Assembly (NCBI RefSeq): GCF_001047675.1 | Contig: NZ_CP011975.1 | Span: 433,710 to 497,709 of the forward strand | Direction of reading: 5' to 3' | From: Yersinia aleksiciae | GTDB lineage: Bacteria > Pseudomonadota > Gammaproteobacteria > Enterobacterales > Enterobacteriaceae | DNA: 64,000 bases | Program-made: the position numbers and the translations under genes | The notes under the pieces: model-generated | What the model was told of the DNA's origin: nothing | Databases searched by the model: none | The model's input: only the letters and a program-made list of their open reading frames with translations | Part shown: one piece after another, positions 37,082 to 46,020 of the stretch | How positions within the stretch are numbered: position 1 is the first letter of the stretch | Layout of the letters: every line of letters starts with the position of its first letter

Positions 37082-38041
37082 TTAGGCTATTTGAATTTGT
37101 TGCAGCGCCTGCTCGACAGAATCAGCCCGCCCAGCAGCCACTAAGCAGCACGCCACTTGTTTTTGAATCGCCTCAGGGATGGGGACCTCACCCGCTAGAC
37201 AGCGCTCAATCCAAACAGCCGTTATCACCGCCTCTTTTGAGGCGGGCAGCTCAGACTCCGTCGGCTCTGGTTGACGATCGAGTAAAATTTGCTGTTCGCC
37301 GCCATGGATATAGTGAATCGGCGAGCTACGTAATGGGTTGGCATAAACCTCCCCTTCCGTGCCTTGCTGCAACAGCGCGGGTGCATTGATCGCCTGGAAG
37401 AAGCCCCCGACTTTTTGCATATATTCAGGATGAGATACACTGGCGAGCCGCAGTGCTTCGTCGTGAATGAATGGAGTGGCCAGTTTTGCCAACGTGTGGC
37501 TGCTGTTCCTGACCCCCATACGCCAACGTTGCTGCAATTGATGGTCCAATTGCACGGACAGTGCTGACACGGGGATAAACACCGGCAATCCGCTATCCAG
37601 ACGCAGTTGGGCCTCAGCGGCGGTGCGCGACCACGGAATATTTAGCTGTTGGAAAATCTCGGCACTGGTCACTCGGCTGCTGTCTTCGGTCACGCCATGA
37701 ACCACCACCGGCAGACCAAGGCGCGAGAGTAACAGAGCCAGTAAGGGGGTCATATTGGCTTGCTTGCGCGCCCCATTATAGCTTGGGATCACCACCGGTA
37801 ATGGGCGGCCCGCAGGCGCGCGTAGTGACATCACCTGCTCTTGCATCGCCTGATAAAAGCCCAGAATTTCCTGCTCGGATTCACCTTTGATCCGAAAAGC
37901 AATCAGGATGCCCCCCAACTCCAGCGCCGGGACTTGCTCTGCCAACATGGCTTTATACAACTCATAAGCCGTCGACTGATCCAGATCGCGGGCATGGTTC
38001 TTACCGCGCCCAATCTCTTTGATAATTTTGCTGTAATCCAT
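37082..38041 (-). CDS. ybiB: YbiB, TrpD2-like nucleic-acid-binding protein
   Basis: 319 residues with the anthranilate phosphoribosyltransferase (TrpD) fold. IIKEIGRGKNHARDLDQSTAYELYKAMLA near the start and LPVVIPSYNGARKQANMTPLLALLLSRLGLPVVVHG are characteristic of YbiB. E. coli YbiB binds nucleic acids, is LexA-linked through the nearby dinG, and is not a TrpD enzyme. In E. coli ybiB directly follows dinG; here aqpZ and a remnant lie between. Start ATG 38041. Confidence 0.92.
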   Translation of the reverse strand: MDYSKIIKEIGRGKNHARDLDQSTAYELYKAMLAEQVPALELGGILIAFRIKGESEQEILGFYQAMQEQVMSLRAPAGRPLPVVIPSYNGARKQANMTPLLALLLSRLGLPVVVHGVTEDSSRVTSAEIFQQLNIPWSRTAAEAQLRLDSGLPVFIPVSALSVQLDHQLQQRWRMGVRNSSHTLAKLATPFIHDEALRLASVSHPEYMQKVGGFFQAINAPALLQQGTEGEVYANPLRSSPIHYIHGGEQQILLDRQPEPTESELPASKEAVITAVWIERCLAGEVPIPEAIQKQVACCLVAAGRADSVEQALQQIQIA

Positions 38042-38136
38042 GCTGCGGTATTACCCCTGTCACGACGTGTTAAACATAAATCAGGTTAGATATTACTGAA
38101 ACTCTATCACTGATAGTAATAGATATAGCCAAATAG

Positions 38137-38342
38137 TTACCACGGTGGTTGCGGCGTAAAAGCGGCAACCAAAGCATCAATGGTCACCCTTAATCTGGCG
38201 GGCATCCCCCCCTTTTTAGCCAGACGACATGGATGGGTAAACCTAGACCAGTGCTACCTGACAAAATCTCCTGTAGTTGCCCCTCGCGGAGCGCCTCTCC
38301 CACCAGCCAGCGTGGTAACAGCGCTATTTCATCAAGGATATC
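38137..38342 (-). pseudogene. C-terminal remnant of a LysR-family regulator gene
   Basis: The minus strand reads EIALLPRWLVGEALREGQLQ then LSGSTGLGLPIHVVW, breaks frame at a G7 tract (38206-38212), and resumes MPARLRVTIDALVAAFTP to a stop at 38137-38139. This is the last third of a LysR effector domain. The DNA-binding part and most of the effector domain are gone. Frameshifted, so not functional. Confidence 0.75.
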
Positions 38343-38428
38343 AGGCGGCTACGCTGCTATTAGTGACGGTGTCACTGGTGGGTTTATTGGCTGTTAGCTG
38401 GCAAAAAAACAGGCCACTGCTGAGATAA
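38324..38428 (+). pseudogene. C-terminal remnant of an MFS transporter gene
   Basis: Plus strand, ending in a stop at 38428: QGYQAATLLLVTVSLVGLLA followed by basic residues, which looks like the last membrane helix of an MFS exporter. It joins the LysR remnant head to head near 38340. The rest of the gene is missing. Identification of a single helix is tentative. Confidence 0.5.
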
Positions 38429-38448
38429 AATACGCAGTGGCCTGATGA

Positions 38449-39156
38449 TTAGCGCGGTTTACTCAGCTCTTCTGGCGGGCTGAACAGAACACGATAAATT
38501 GCACCGCCTAAGGCTCCGCCCACAAACGGGGCGAGCCAGAACACCCAGAGTTGTTGCAAGGCAATTCCCCCGGCAAAAATAGCCACACCGGTACTACGTG
38601 CAGGATTTACCGAGGTATTATCCACTGGGATACTGATTAAATGGATCAGTGTCAGACATAGCCCAATAGCCAAGGGGGCCGCGGCAGCGGGGGAACGTTT
38701 GTCTGTCGCCCCCATAATGACCATCACAAACCCCATGGTCAAAATCACTTCGGCCACCAGTACCGCTTGTAAGCTATAGCCCCCCGGCGAGCGAACCCCA
38801 AAACCATTGCTGGCGAATCCGGCACTGACATCGAAACCGGCTTTGCCACTGGCGATTAAGTACAAAATGGCCGCACCCGCTAACCCACCCAGTACCTGCG
38901 CCACGATATAGGGTACCAATTGCGCACCGGAGAAGCGGCCGCCGACCCATAAGCCCAGTGATACCGCTGGGTTAAAATGCGCGCCAGAGACATGCCCCAA
39001 TGCATACGCCATAGTGACGACCGTCAGGCCGAATGCCAACGCCACACCGAGAAACCCAATCCCCGCCACCGGGAACATGGCAGCCAACACTGCGCTACCA
39101 CACCCGCCTAACACCAACCAGAAAGTGCCAATAAATTCTGCCATTAGCTGTTTCAT
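38449..39156 (-). CDS. aqpZ: AqpZ, aquaporin Z water channel
   Basis: 235-residue water channel of the inner membrane. Six helices with both NPA half-helices: [11 protein letters not shown] and [11 protein letters not shown]. The selectivity filter residues sit near [23 protein letters not shown] and the Arg of NPARS, typical of a strict water channel rather than a glycerol one. The start [15 protein letters not shown] follows a fair ribosome-binding site. Single gene. Confidence 0.95.
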   Translation of the reverse strand: MKQLMAEFIGTFWLVLGGCGSAVLAAMFPVAGIGFLGVALAFGLTVVTMAYALGHVSGAHFNPAVSLGLWVGGRFSGAQLVPYIVAQVLGGLAGAAILYLIASGKAGFDVSAGFASNGFGVRSPGGYSLQAVLVAEVILTMGFVMVIMGATDKRSPAAAAPLAIGLCLTLIHLISIPVDNTSVNPARSTGVAIFAGGIALQQLWVFWLAPFVGGALGGAIYRVLFSPPEELSKPR

Positions 39157-39390
39157 GCTGCTTCACCCCTGCCTGATAAATATGTCGATAGCAGTTAGCG
39201 TTGCCACTAACCAATAACCAGCAATTTACGCCGAAGGTACTACCAGGCTTAACTTGTTAGGGTCAGCTCCCCAGCGGCTAACTTAATCTTAGTCACTGGT
39301 TTTATACAGATAGGGAAAGATTTCAGATGAAATGGTTTTTTCTATAAATTACCGCTAAAAAAGGGAGTCATTAGCGAAAATCGCCCAACT

Positions 39391-41562
39391 TTATCCTCTT
39401 TTCTTACGCCCTCTCTTCCCTACTGGCTTAGCGGGCGCCGTCAACGCAGGGGCAATTTCCCCCTCAGGCATATCGGGTTGCTCAATGGGGAAGATCGGTA
39501 ATGCCGCCAACAGTCGTGACCCATAACCTTTGGTTAATAATCGCCGGTCATAAATCACAATTTCACCGTGGCACTGATTACTGCGGATCAACCGCCCGAC
39601 CTGCTGAATCAGGTTAAACGAGGCACTTGGCAAGCTTTGCACTTCAAAGGGGTAGCGTTTCAGCGATTTTAACCACTCGCCTTCCGTGAGGATCACGGGG
39701 CTGTCGATGGGTGGGAAGGATATTTTGTGGATATGAACTTGAGTCAGTAATTCACCCTTCAAATCCAATCCTTCGGCGAATGATTGCAGGCCAATCAATA
39801 CACTGGCAGTGCCGTTATTGACCCGTTTACGGTGCTCTTCGACCAGCCGATAGCGCGGTTGATCGCCCTGTACCAGCAGCATCAGACGTAAATCTGTCAC
39901 ATGGCTGAGGAAGGTCTGCATCGCCCGATGGCTGCTGAACAGAATCAACATTCCTTTATGCTGACCACTGGCTTGCTGCGCTCGGAAAAAGTGCGCCATT
40001 TCCGCCAAATGTTCAGCCTCATGGGCCATGGTTGGCTCAAAACGCATTTTGGGAATGATCAACTTCCCCTGTTCAATATGATTAAACGGCGATGACAGCG
40101 CTTCAAAGCGATCACCTGCTTTTTCACTCAGGCCGCTCAGCTCCTGCAAACGCGCAAAACTGTTCAGTGAGCGCAATGTTGCAGAGGTCACAATCACATG
40201 GGGGACTTTACGCCAGAGCATTTTATCGAGCTGATCACTAACCCGTATGCCCACGCAGTGGAAATAGAGATGCGTTTGATTCTCGCGATAATCGCGGGTG
40301 ATCCACTTAGAAATCGGCGCGTTCGAGGCTTTTGCCATCGCCGCCAGCCGCCAAAGTTTGCTCATGGCCTCCAGATAGCCCAGTGTCCGGCTCATTTGGA
40401 TAATCGCACGGTGCAAACGGACAATGTCGTGCTTCCCGGTCTGTTCGCTCAAATCATTGAGCACAAATTCGGCCAAACCGCGTAAGGCATCGGTCAGCTT
40501 GAATAATTTGGCGCAATCCTCCGTCAGGCTGCCCGGTAGTTCGCCCATTTCAAAGCGGTAGACCGCCGGACTGCCATCGGCGGGCAGCAGTTGACTCACC
40601 TGCTGTTCGACACTCAACATCAGCTCGCGCAACTGCTCACAATGGTCTTTCAGACGCTCCGGATTCGATAAACTGGGGGGGTTCTTTGGCCGATACTGCA
40701 CCATGCATTGATCCACCTGCCGCACAATCATATCCAACTGCATATTGGCAAAAAAAGCGGTAATTTCACCTTCAATCTCCAGCGCATCCCGCGCCACATC
40801 GGGCAAATGGTGGCCTTCATCCAGCACCAGCAGCAGCTCTTTAGGATTGGGCAACACAGATTCAGTTTCCAGCGCCGCCATCACCAATGCGTGATTGGCG
40901 ACCACCACATCAGCACTCTCTATCTCTTTGCGGGCAATAAAGAATGGGCATTCACGAAAATAGTGACAGTTGCGCCCTAAGCAATTGGCCTTATCAGTGC
41001 TTAATTTGGCCCATAGGCTGTCACTGAGTGACAACTGATGATGGTCGCGCAGCCCGTCCCAAACATGACTGTTCAGTGATTTAGTGAGTGCCAGACAGGT
41101 GGCTTGTTCTTCACCGTTGGCGGGGGCCAGTTCATCGCCGAGAAACAGAGAGAGATCGCCCTGCCCGGAAACATCCGTGCACATTGCCGCCAGATTGCGC
41201 GGACAGACATACCGCCCACGCCCGAAGGCACCAGTAAATTTAAGATCAGGAATGATTTTCTTCAGCAGCGGCAAATCTTTGCTGTAAATCTGATCCTGCA
41301 ATGCCACGTTCGCCGTACTGACCACCAACGGCTTGCTCTCTGCGCGGCCAACCGCAATGCCGGGAATCAGATAGGACAAAGTTTTGCCGACACCGGTCGG
41401 TGCCTCAATGGCTAAATGGCGGCCTGCATCACCCGCCAGCGTTTTCGCCACTTCGGCTATCATCTGGCGCTGTGGCGCTCGGGAAATAAAATCGGGGATC
41501 TGCTGCGAAAGCGCCTTATACCACTGACTTATTTGTTCTTTTACTGCTGGGGACAAGGCCAT
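39391..41562 (-). CDS. dinG: DinG, iron-sulfur ATP-dependent 5'-3' DNA helicase
   Basis: XPD-like helicase of about 723 residues that unwinds D-loops and R-loops. Walker A APTGVGKTLSYL, an iron-sulfur cluster motif (four Cys in RYVCPRN and KANCLGRNCHYFRECPFF), the DEGHH Walker B, and helicase motifs VTSATLRSLNSF and QQVGRLIRS. It matches E. coli DinG, which starts MALT; here MALSPAVKEQISQW at 41562. The frame upstream of this to 41691 does not match. C-terminus lysine/arginine-rich. I did not find a clear LexA box upstream. Confidence 0.95.
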   Translation of the reverse strand: MALSPAVKEQISQWYKALSQQIPDFISRAPQRQMIAEVAKTLAGDAGRHLAIEAPTGVGKTLSYLIPGIAVGRAESKPLVVSTANVALQDQIYSKDLPLLKKIIPDLKFTGAFGRGRYVCPRNLAAMCTDVSGQGDLSLFLGDELAPANGEEQATCLALTKSLNSHVWDGLRDHHQLSLSDSLWAKLSTDKANCLGRNCHYFRECPFFIARKEIESADVVVANHALVMAALETESVLPNPKELLLVLDEGHHLPDVARDALEIEGEITAFFANMQLDMIVRQVDQCMVQYRPKNPPSLSNPERLKDHCEQLRELMLSVEQQVSQLLPADGSPAVYRFEMGELPGSLTEDCAKLFKLTDALRGLAEFVLNDLSEQTGKHDIVRLHRAIIQMSRTLGYLEAMSKLWRLAAMAKASNAPISKWITRDYRENQTHLYFHCVGIRVSDQLDKMLWRKVPHVIVTSATLRSLNSFARLQELSGLSEKAGDRFEALSSPFNHIEQGKLIIPKMRFEPTMAHEAEHLAEMAHFFRAQQASGQHKGMLILFSSHRAMQTFLSHVTDLRLMLLVQGDQPRYRLVEEHRKRVNNGTASVLIGLQSFAEGLDLKGELLTQVHIHKISFPPIDSPVILTEGEWLKSLKRYPFEVQSLPSASFNLIQQVGRLIRSNQCHGEIVIYDRRLLTKGYGSRLLAALPIFPIEQPDMPEGEIAPALTAPAKPVGKRGRKKRG

Positions 41563-41833
41563 GCATATCTTATCTAAACTGAATGTTGCCCTATTGTCCC
41601 ACACCACAAGGCTCACGTCAGCCTGAAAGCACAGCAGCAATAGTTGAAATCCGCCGCTTGCGCCAATGACAGTGGGATGAAATTTACGCAATGTCGCAGT
41701 TATTTATGATTTGTCATAAATATATCACACAGATGCGGTAAAAATTCTGCGCTGGACGAATTCAGACAGATATTGGATACAGCAAAAAAATTAATCATTC
41801 GCGTCTTTTCAAATAAGAGAAACAGGGCAAAAT
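41563..41833. other. intergenic region between dinG and the porin gene
   Basis: 271 bases separating two divergent genes, with an AT-rich half near the porin. Promoters for both are expected. I could not place a LexA or OmpR site with confidence; no small gene seen. Confidence 0.4.
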
Positions 41834-42949
41834 ATGAAACGTAATATTCTGGCAATCCTGGTACCGGCTTTATTAGTTGCCACTACGTCACACGCAGCAG
41901 AAATTTATAATAAAGACGGTAACAAACTTGATTTATACGGGAAAGTAAAAGCACTGCATTACTTCTCTGACAATAATAAAAGTGATGGCGACAAATCTTA
42001 CGTCCGTTTTGGTTTTAAAGGTGCGACCAAAATTACTGATGAGCTGACGGGTTACGGCCAATGGGAATATAACATTGCCGCTAACTATGCTGAAAGCCAA
42101 GAGACAAAAGACAACAAAACTCGTTTAGCCTTTGCTGGTTTACGTTATGGTAATTTAGGTTCAATCGATTATGGTCGTAACTACGGCGTATTATATGACG
42201 TCGCCGCCTGGACCGATATGTTGCCTGAGTTCGGCAATGACAGCTACACCAGAACCGATAACTTTATGACTGGCCGCACAACGGGCGTGGCAACTTACCG
42301 CAATACAGATTTCTTCGGTCTGGTTGATGGCCTGAAATTCTCTCTGCAATATCAAGGCAAAAACGGCAGCGAAGCTGACAGCAATAACGGCCGTGCCGAT
42401 GCAACCAAACAAAATGGCGACGGCTTCGGCATGTCCTCCAGCTATGAAATTGGTGCTGGTGTGAGTGTGGGGGCGGCCTATGCCTCATCTAACCGTACCA
42501 CAGCCCAGAAGAACGGCACCTTCGGTAAAGGCGATAAAGCGGATGCCTGGACTACCGGCCTAAAATATGATGACAATGGCGTTTATCTGGCCGCAACTTA
42601 TGCCGAAACCCGTAATATGACCCCTATTTCTGGCACTGCGGTAATTAATAATGTGTCAACCAGCGTAAGTGGTTTTGCTAACAAAACCCAAAACGTTGAA
42701 TTGGTCGCGCAATACCTGTTCGATTTTGGTTTAAAACCTTCTTTGGCCTATGTTCAATCTAAAGGAAAGGATATCGAAGGTATCGGCGATGCTGATTTAG
42801 TGAAATACGTTGATATTGGTGCGTCTTACTACTTCAATAAAAACATGTCTACGTACGTTGATTATAAAATCAACCAACTGGATGACAATAATAAGCTGAA
42901 GTTGAATACAGATAACGTGGTAGCTGTCGGCCTGGTTTATCAGTTCTAA
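41834..42949 (+). CDS. general porin (OmpC/OmpF/PhoE family)
   Basis: 371 residues: signal peptide [21 protein letters not shown], then a 16-strand trimeric porin barrel beginning [17 protein letters not shown]. The loop-3 constriction motif is [18 protein letters not shown], where PEFGGDT is common. The C-terminus ends in Phe (GLVYQF). Which of the OmpC/OmpF/OmpN paralogues it matches cannot be set here. Start after ACAGGGCAAAAT. A terminator follows. Confidence 0.9.
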   Translation: MKRNILAILVPALLVATTSHAAEIYNKDGNKLDLYGKVKALHYFSDNNKSDGDKSYVRFGFKGATKITDELTGYGQWEYNIAANYAESQETKDNKTRLAFAGLRYGNLGSIDYGRNYGVLYDVAAWTDMLPEFGNDSYTRTDNFMTGRTTGVATYRNTDFFGLVDGLKFSLQYQGKNGSEADSNNGRADATKQNGDGFGMSSSYEIGAGVSVGAAYASSNRTTAQKNGTFGKGDKADAWTTGLKYDDNGVYLAATYAETRNMTPISGTAVINNVSTSVSGFANKTQNVELVAQYLFDFGLKPSLAYVQSKGKDIEGIGDADLVKYVDIGASYYFNKNMSTYVDYKINQLDDNNKLKLNTDNVVAVGLVYQF

Positions 42950-43035
42950 TTACCATGCATCGGTATTATCCTCATTGTTTTACTGTTTGAATGCTTCATT
43001 GTGACTTGTGAATTTAATAATTTACTTGTCATTAT

Positions 43036-43060
43036 GCCGGGATAATACCCGGCTTTTTTT
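43036..43060 (+). terminator. terminator after the porin gene
   Basis: GCCGGG (43036-43041) pairs with CCCGGC (43048-43053), then a T7 tract. Confidence 0.9.
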
Positions 43061-43113
43061 ATTTATCTGTAATCAACTATTTTATATGCAAATAACCCTT
43101 TGTAAACTGACGG

Positions 43114-44415
43114 TCAATCTGCGGTCACCGCCAGTAATTTCGTATCGCGCAGTGCCTCAGCGACCGCCCCTCTTCGTTTTGCATCGTCAATAGTGGAAAA
43201 GTCCGCGCGTTGAATCCATTGCTGGTAGCGATTTTCACCTAAACCTTTATCCGCCTGAACCATCAATGGTACTAAGCGCACACCGATATGATCGAGGCTG
43301 CGATAGGGCCATTTCTTCTGCTCATCGGTAAAAGGGGCCATAAAATCAAGTGCCTTGATCAAACCGCTGCCATTGGGGGTTTGATAACGCCACAGATCGA
43401 TATGGACTTTATCAGCCAGTTGGGCCATCAAAACCGCCGCTTGTAAGCTGAAATAGCTGTAGTGGAAAGAGCGCGTTCGAGCCAACTCCAGCGGCTGTGA
43501 ACCCTCTGCGGCTAACTGGGTATCAAGTTTGGTTTTCAACAATTCAGCCATCTCGGCCACCGCCTTTGGCTGTTGCAGATACCAGGCAATACCGGCCACT
43601 TGTGTCGCATACCAGTTGCCGTGATTATTCTGCGCCACCGCCTCTTTTTTACCAGCAGGGCTATTTTGTAGCCACTGTAAATACTCCGTCATCCACTGCC
43701 GGATCTGCTTTTCATCATCGGCTGTCCAGTGCTGATTTTGCCGTAACATAATCAGCGAATCGACAATACGGGTAGCGAAGTAACGCCCATCCAGCACCCC
43801 AGTACCACGCCCGGCAGCAATTCCAGGTACGCCCTGAGCAAAATTGAGATTCGGGTTCATGCGCGTTTGCGGGGCAATAAACCAAGTGCGAATCAAGCTA
43901 ATAGCCTTATCGGCATACGGCTGCTGGCCGGAAAAATACCAAGCCAGCGTCAATGCCTCTACCTGCGCGGTAAAATCAGCCAGCCTGACACCATCACTGT
44001 CAGCATTTTTACTCGCCGGATTAATCTGCCCATCTTTGCGCACCCAAGGTAGGCCATCACTTTTTTCGCTATCCGGCCACCAGTACGCACTGAGACTGAG
44101 ATAATCATGTTTAGAGCCGCTGGGCGGCACCATGTTTTTCTCCGTGACACTGGGATCCGGGCGTTTCAGCGCTTTATCCGCTTGCTGTAATAACAGCCTA
44201 TAAGCCTGCAGGGTCTCCTTCGATGCCTGTTTTTGCGCAATCGCCAGTTTATTATGCTGTAACTCGCTGTCCGATAGAAAAGCAAACTCATTTTGCGCGC
44301 CATCCGCAGACATGGAGATGAACGTAAATAGCAGCATTAATCCAGCGAAAAAACCACCAAAAATGATTGGGTTAATGCCAAATTGACGCCCTTTGCGTAA
44401 AGACATTACAGCCAT
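43114..44415 (-). CDS. alginate-lyase-family protein, membrane-anchored or exported
   Basis: 433 residues. A hydrophobic N-terminal segment (INPIIFGGFFAGLMLLFTFIS) after a basic start acts as a signal or membrane anchor. The remainder is an alpha/alpha-barrel of the alginate lyase family (Pfam 05426): YLSLSAYWWPD, NNHGNWYATQVAG (catalytic Asn-His region), RTRSFHYSYFSLQAA. No alginate genes are nearby, so the polymer cut, if any, is unknown. Start ATG 44415 (MAVMSLRKGRQF) or the internal MSLRKG. Single gene. Confidence 0.82.
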   Translation of the reverse strand: MAVMSLRKGRQFGINPIIFGGFFAGLMLLFTFISMSADGAQNEFAFLSDSELQHNKLAIAQKQASKETLQAYRLLLQQADKALKRPDPSVTEKNMVPPSGSKHDYLSLSAYWWPDSEKSDGLPWVRKDGQINPASKNADSDGVRLADFTAQVEALTLAWYFSGQQPYADKAISLIRTWFIAPQTRMNPNLNFAQGVPGIAAGRGTGVLDGRYFATRIVDSLIMLRQNQHWTADDEKQIRQWMTEYLQWLQNSPAGKKEAVAQNNHGNWYATQVAGIAWYLQQPKAVAEMAELLKTKLDTQLAAEGSQPLELARTRSFHYSYFSLQAAVLMAQLADKVHIDLWRYQTPNGSGLIKALDFMAPFTDEQKKWPYRSLDHIGVRLVPLMVQADKGLGENRYQQWIQRADFSTIDDAKRRGAVAEALRDTKLLAVTAD

Positions 44416-44705
44416 AAATCATTCACCTTGTCTGATAATCAGAAATAACTGCAAAGTCATACCTAAGCCATGGTGCAAACTTTATGCATCATGCCAGAGG
44501 CATTTTTAGTTTTCAGGGAAAGCATAGTTTTTGTCACTACTTATGAATCCACTAGCTATCAACTTCAAGAATAAGCCCCTGTTTTAGCGTAAAATTTAGA
44601 CGAAAATTTAAAAGGTAAAAAAACGATAAAAACCTTTGCTTACGAGCACGGTTCTCATGTTTACTGATGCATCTCTGTTTTACCGCCTTTTCTTATTGAA
44701 TAACT
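44416..44705. other. intergenic region between the alginate-lyase-family gene and the yedA-type gene
   Basis: 290 bases between divergent genes, AT-rich near the right end. No supported site or small gene. Confidence 0.35.
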
Positions 44706-45596
44706 ATGCTAAAGCAAAATAGCCGTAATCTGTGGTTGCTGGTCGGTTCACTCTTCACCTTATATTTCGTTTGGGGTTCAACTTATCTGGTCATTCGCAT
44801 CGGGGTGGAAAGCTGGCCACCATTGATGATGGCTGGCTTACGTTACCTGATCGCCGGGGTGTTACTGTTCAGCTTCCTTGCCATTCGAGGCCATGCCCTA
44901 CCCACCTTACGTCAATGGATGGGTGCCAGTGCAATCGGCATCTTATTATTGGCTATTGGTAATGGGCTCGTCACCATCGCCGAACACCAGCACGTCCCTT
45001 CGGGCATTGCCGCCGTCATGGTCGCAACCGTGCCGCTATTCACTCTATGTTTCAGCATGTTATGGGGCATGCGCAACACAAAACTGGAGTGGTCGGGGAT
45101 TGCTCTTGGTCTGGTTGGGATAGTATTGCTGAATACCGGTAGCAACTTATTGGGTAACCCAATGGGTGCAGTCCTGATATTGCTGGCTTCTGCCAGCTGG
45201 GCATTTGGCTCAGTCTGGAGTTCACGTCTGGCATTGCCAAGTGGTGCTATGTCCGGTGCTGCGCAGATGTTGGTGGCAGGGGTGGTGCTATTAGTTGCCA
45301 GTACATTAAGTGGTGAAGAGCTGAATCAAATGCCAAGTATGGGCGGCATTCTTTCATTGCTGTATTTGATTGTTTTCGGCTCGATGCTCGCCATCAGCGC
45401 CTATATGTTCTTGCTGAAAAATGTCCGCCCGGCGGTGGCCACCAGTTATGCCTATGTGAATCCCGTCGTCGCTGTATTGCTGGGTATCGGTTTTGCTGGT
45501 GAAAGTCTATCGACGACCGAATGGTGTGCATTAGCCGTTATTGTTTCGGCGGTAGTATTGGTCACGCTGGGAAAATTTCTGTTTAAGCCGCGTTAA
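44706..45596 (+). CDS. yedA: YedA, EamA-family inner-membrane exporter
   Basis: 296-residue DMT transporter with ten membrane segments in two EamA halves. It follows E. coli YedA closely: YFVWGSTYLVIRIGVESWPPLMMAGLRYL, EHQHVPSGIAAVMVATVPLFTLCFS, NVRPAVATSYAYVNPVVAVLLG. Substrate unsettled (amino acids or drug-like). Start ATG 44706, after a poor ribosome-binding site; the TTG or ATG choice is uncertain. Confidence 0.9.
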   Translation: MLKQNSRNLWLLVGSLFTLYFVWGSTYLVIRIGVESWPPLMMAGLRYLIAGVLLFSFLAIRGHALPTLRQWMGASAIGILLLAIGNGLVTIAEHQHVPSGIAAVMVATVPLFTLCFSMLWGMRNTKLEWSGIALGLVGIVLLNTGSNLLGNPMGAVLILLASASWAFGSVWSSRLALPSGAMSGAAQMLVAGVVLLVASTLSGEELNQMPSMGGILSLLYLIVFGSMLAISAYMFLLKNVRPAVATSYAYVNPVVAVLLGIGFAGESLSTTEWCALAVIVSAVVLVTLGKFLFKPR

Positions 45597-45683
45597 TCTT
45601 TGCGGATCAAGAATGCAACACGGTTGTTTCATTGAGTGAACAGGCTATAATTCCCGCTGGTTAGATAAAAAGTGAAAATAATT

Positions 45684-45872
45684 ATGCTGAAAAAAGCACT
45701 CGTTATCCTGATTGCGATAATGGCTCTGAGTTCATTAGGCGGTGTTTTTCTGGCCGGGCTGAACATTTATACCCGTTCAACCACCCCACATGAAACCGAA
45801 ACGACAGAATCCTCGCCACTGTCTGATATAGGCCCAGCGGGCTTATCGAACAATGGTCAAGAGTCTCCATAG
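45684..45872 (+). CDS. small membrane protein, uncharacterised
   Basis: 62 residues from the ATG at 45684 (MLKKALVILIAIMALSSLGG); the frame also opens at a GTG at 45672. One hydrophobic segment near the start, then a Thr/Ser/Pro-rich tail ending NNGQESP. The hydrophobic start could be a signal or an anchor. Follows yedA by about 90 bases. I do not recognise a family, and its reality rests on position, length and composition only. Confidence 0.5.
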   Translation: MLKKALVILIAIMALSSLGGVFLAGLNIYTRSTTPHETETTESSPLSDIGPAGLSNNGQESP

Positions 45873-45877
45873 CACCT

Positions 45878-45919
45878 ATTAATCACACGGGGTCATCATT
45901 ATTACTCCGTGTGATTAAT
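45878..45919. terminator. hairpin between the small protein gene and adiA
   Basis: ATTAATCACACGG (45878-45890) and CCGTGTGATTAAT (45907-45919) form a 13-base perfect stem. It sits between converging genes. There is no strong T tract, so termination is possible but not assured. Confidence 0.5.
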
Positions 45920-45951
45920 GATAGAAATACTCTGCATAACTGCTTATATCT

Positions 45952-46013
45952 GTCACAACCCTATATATTTCACAATCCCGTCGGTCACAACCTTGTTCGT
46001 CACAACCCTGCTC
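45952..46013. repeat. degenerate tandem repeat, about 15-base unit x4
   Basis: Four units begin GTCACAACCC, TCACAATCCC, GTCACAACCT and GTCACAACCC; the last two are 15 bases long, the first longer. They end a few bases before the adiA stop codon. Confidence 0.6.
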
Positions 46014-46020
46014 GCCGTAC

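Noticed and set aside
38180..38428. 82-codon plus-strand open frame as a gene
   Set aside because: Its first half lies antisense to the LysR remnant and only the last part resembles an MFS helix; treated as remnant.
41563..41833. LexA box upstream of dinG
   Set aside because: The best CTG...CAG spacings found were 8 or 9 bases instead of 10, so I do not claim one.
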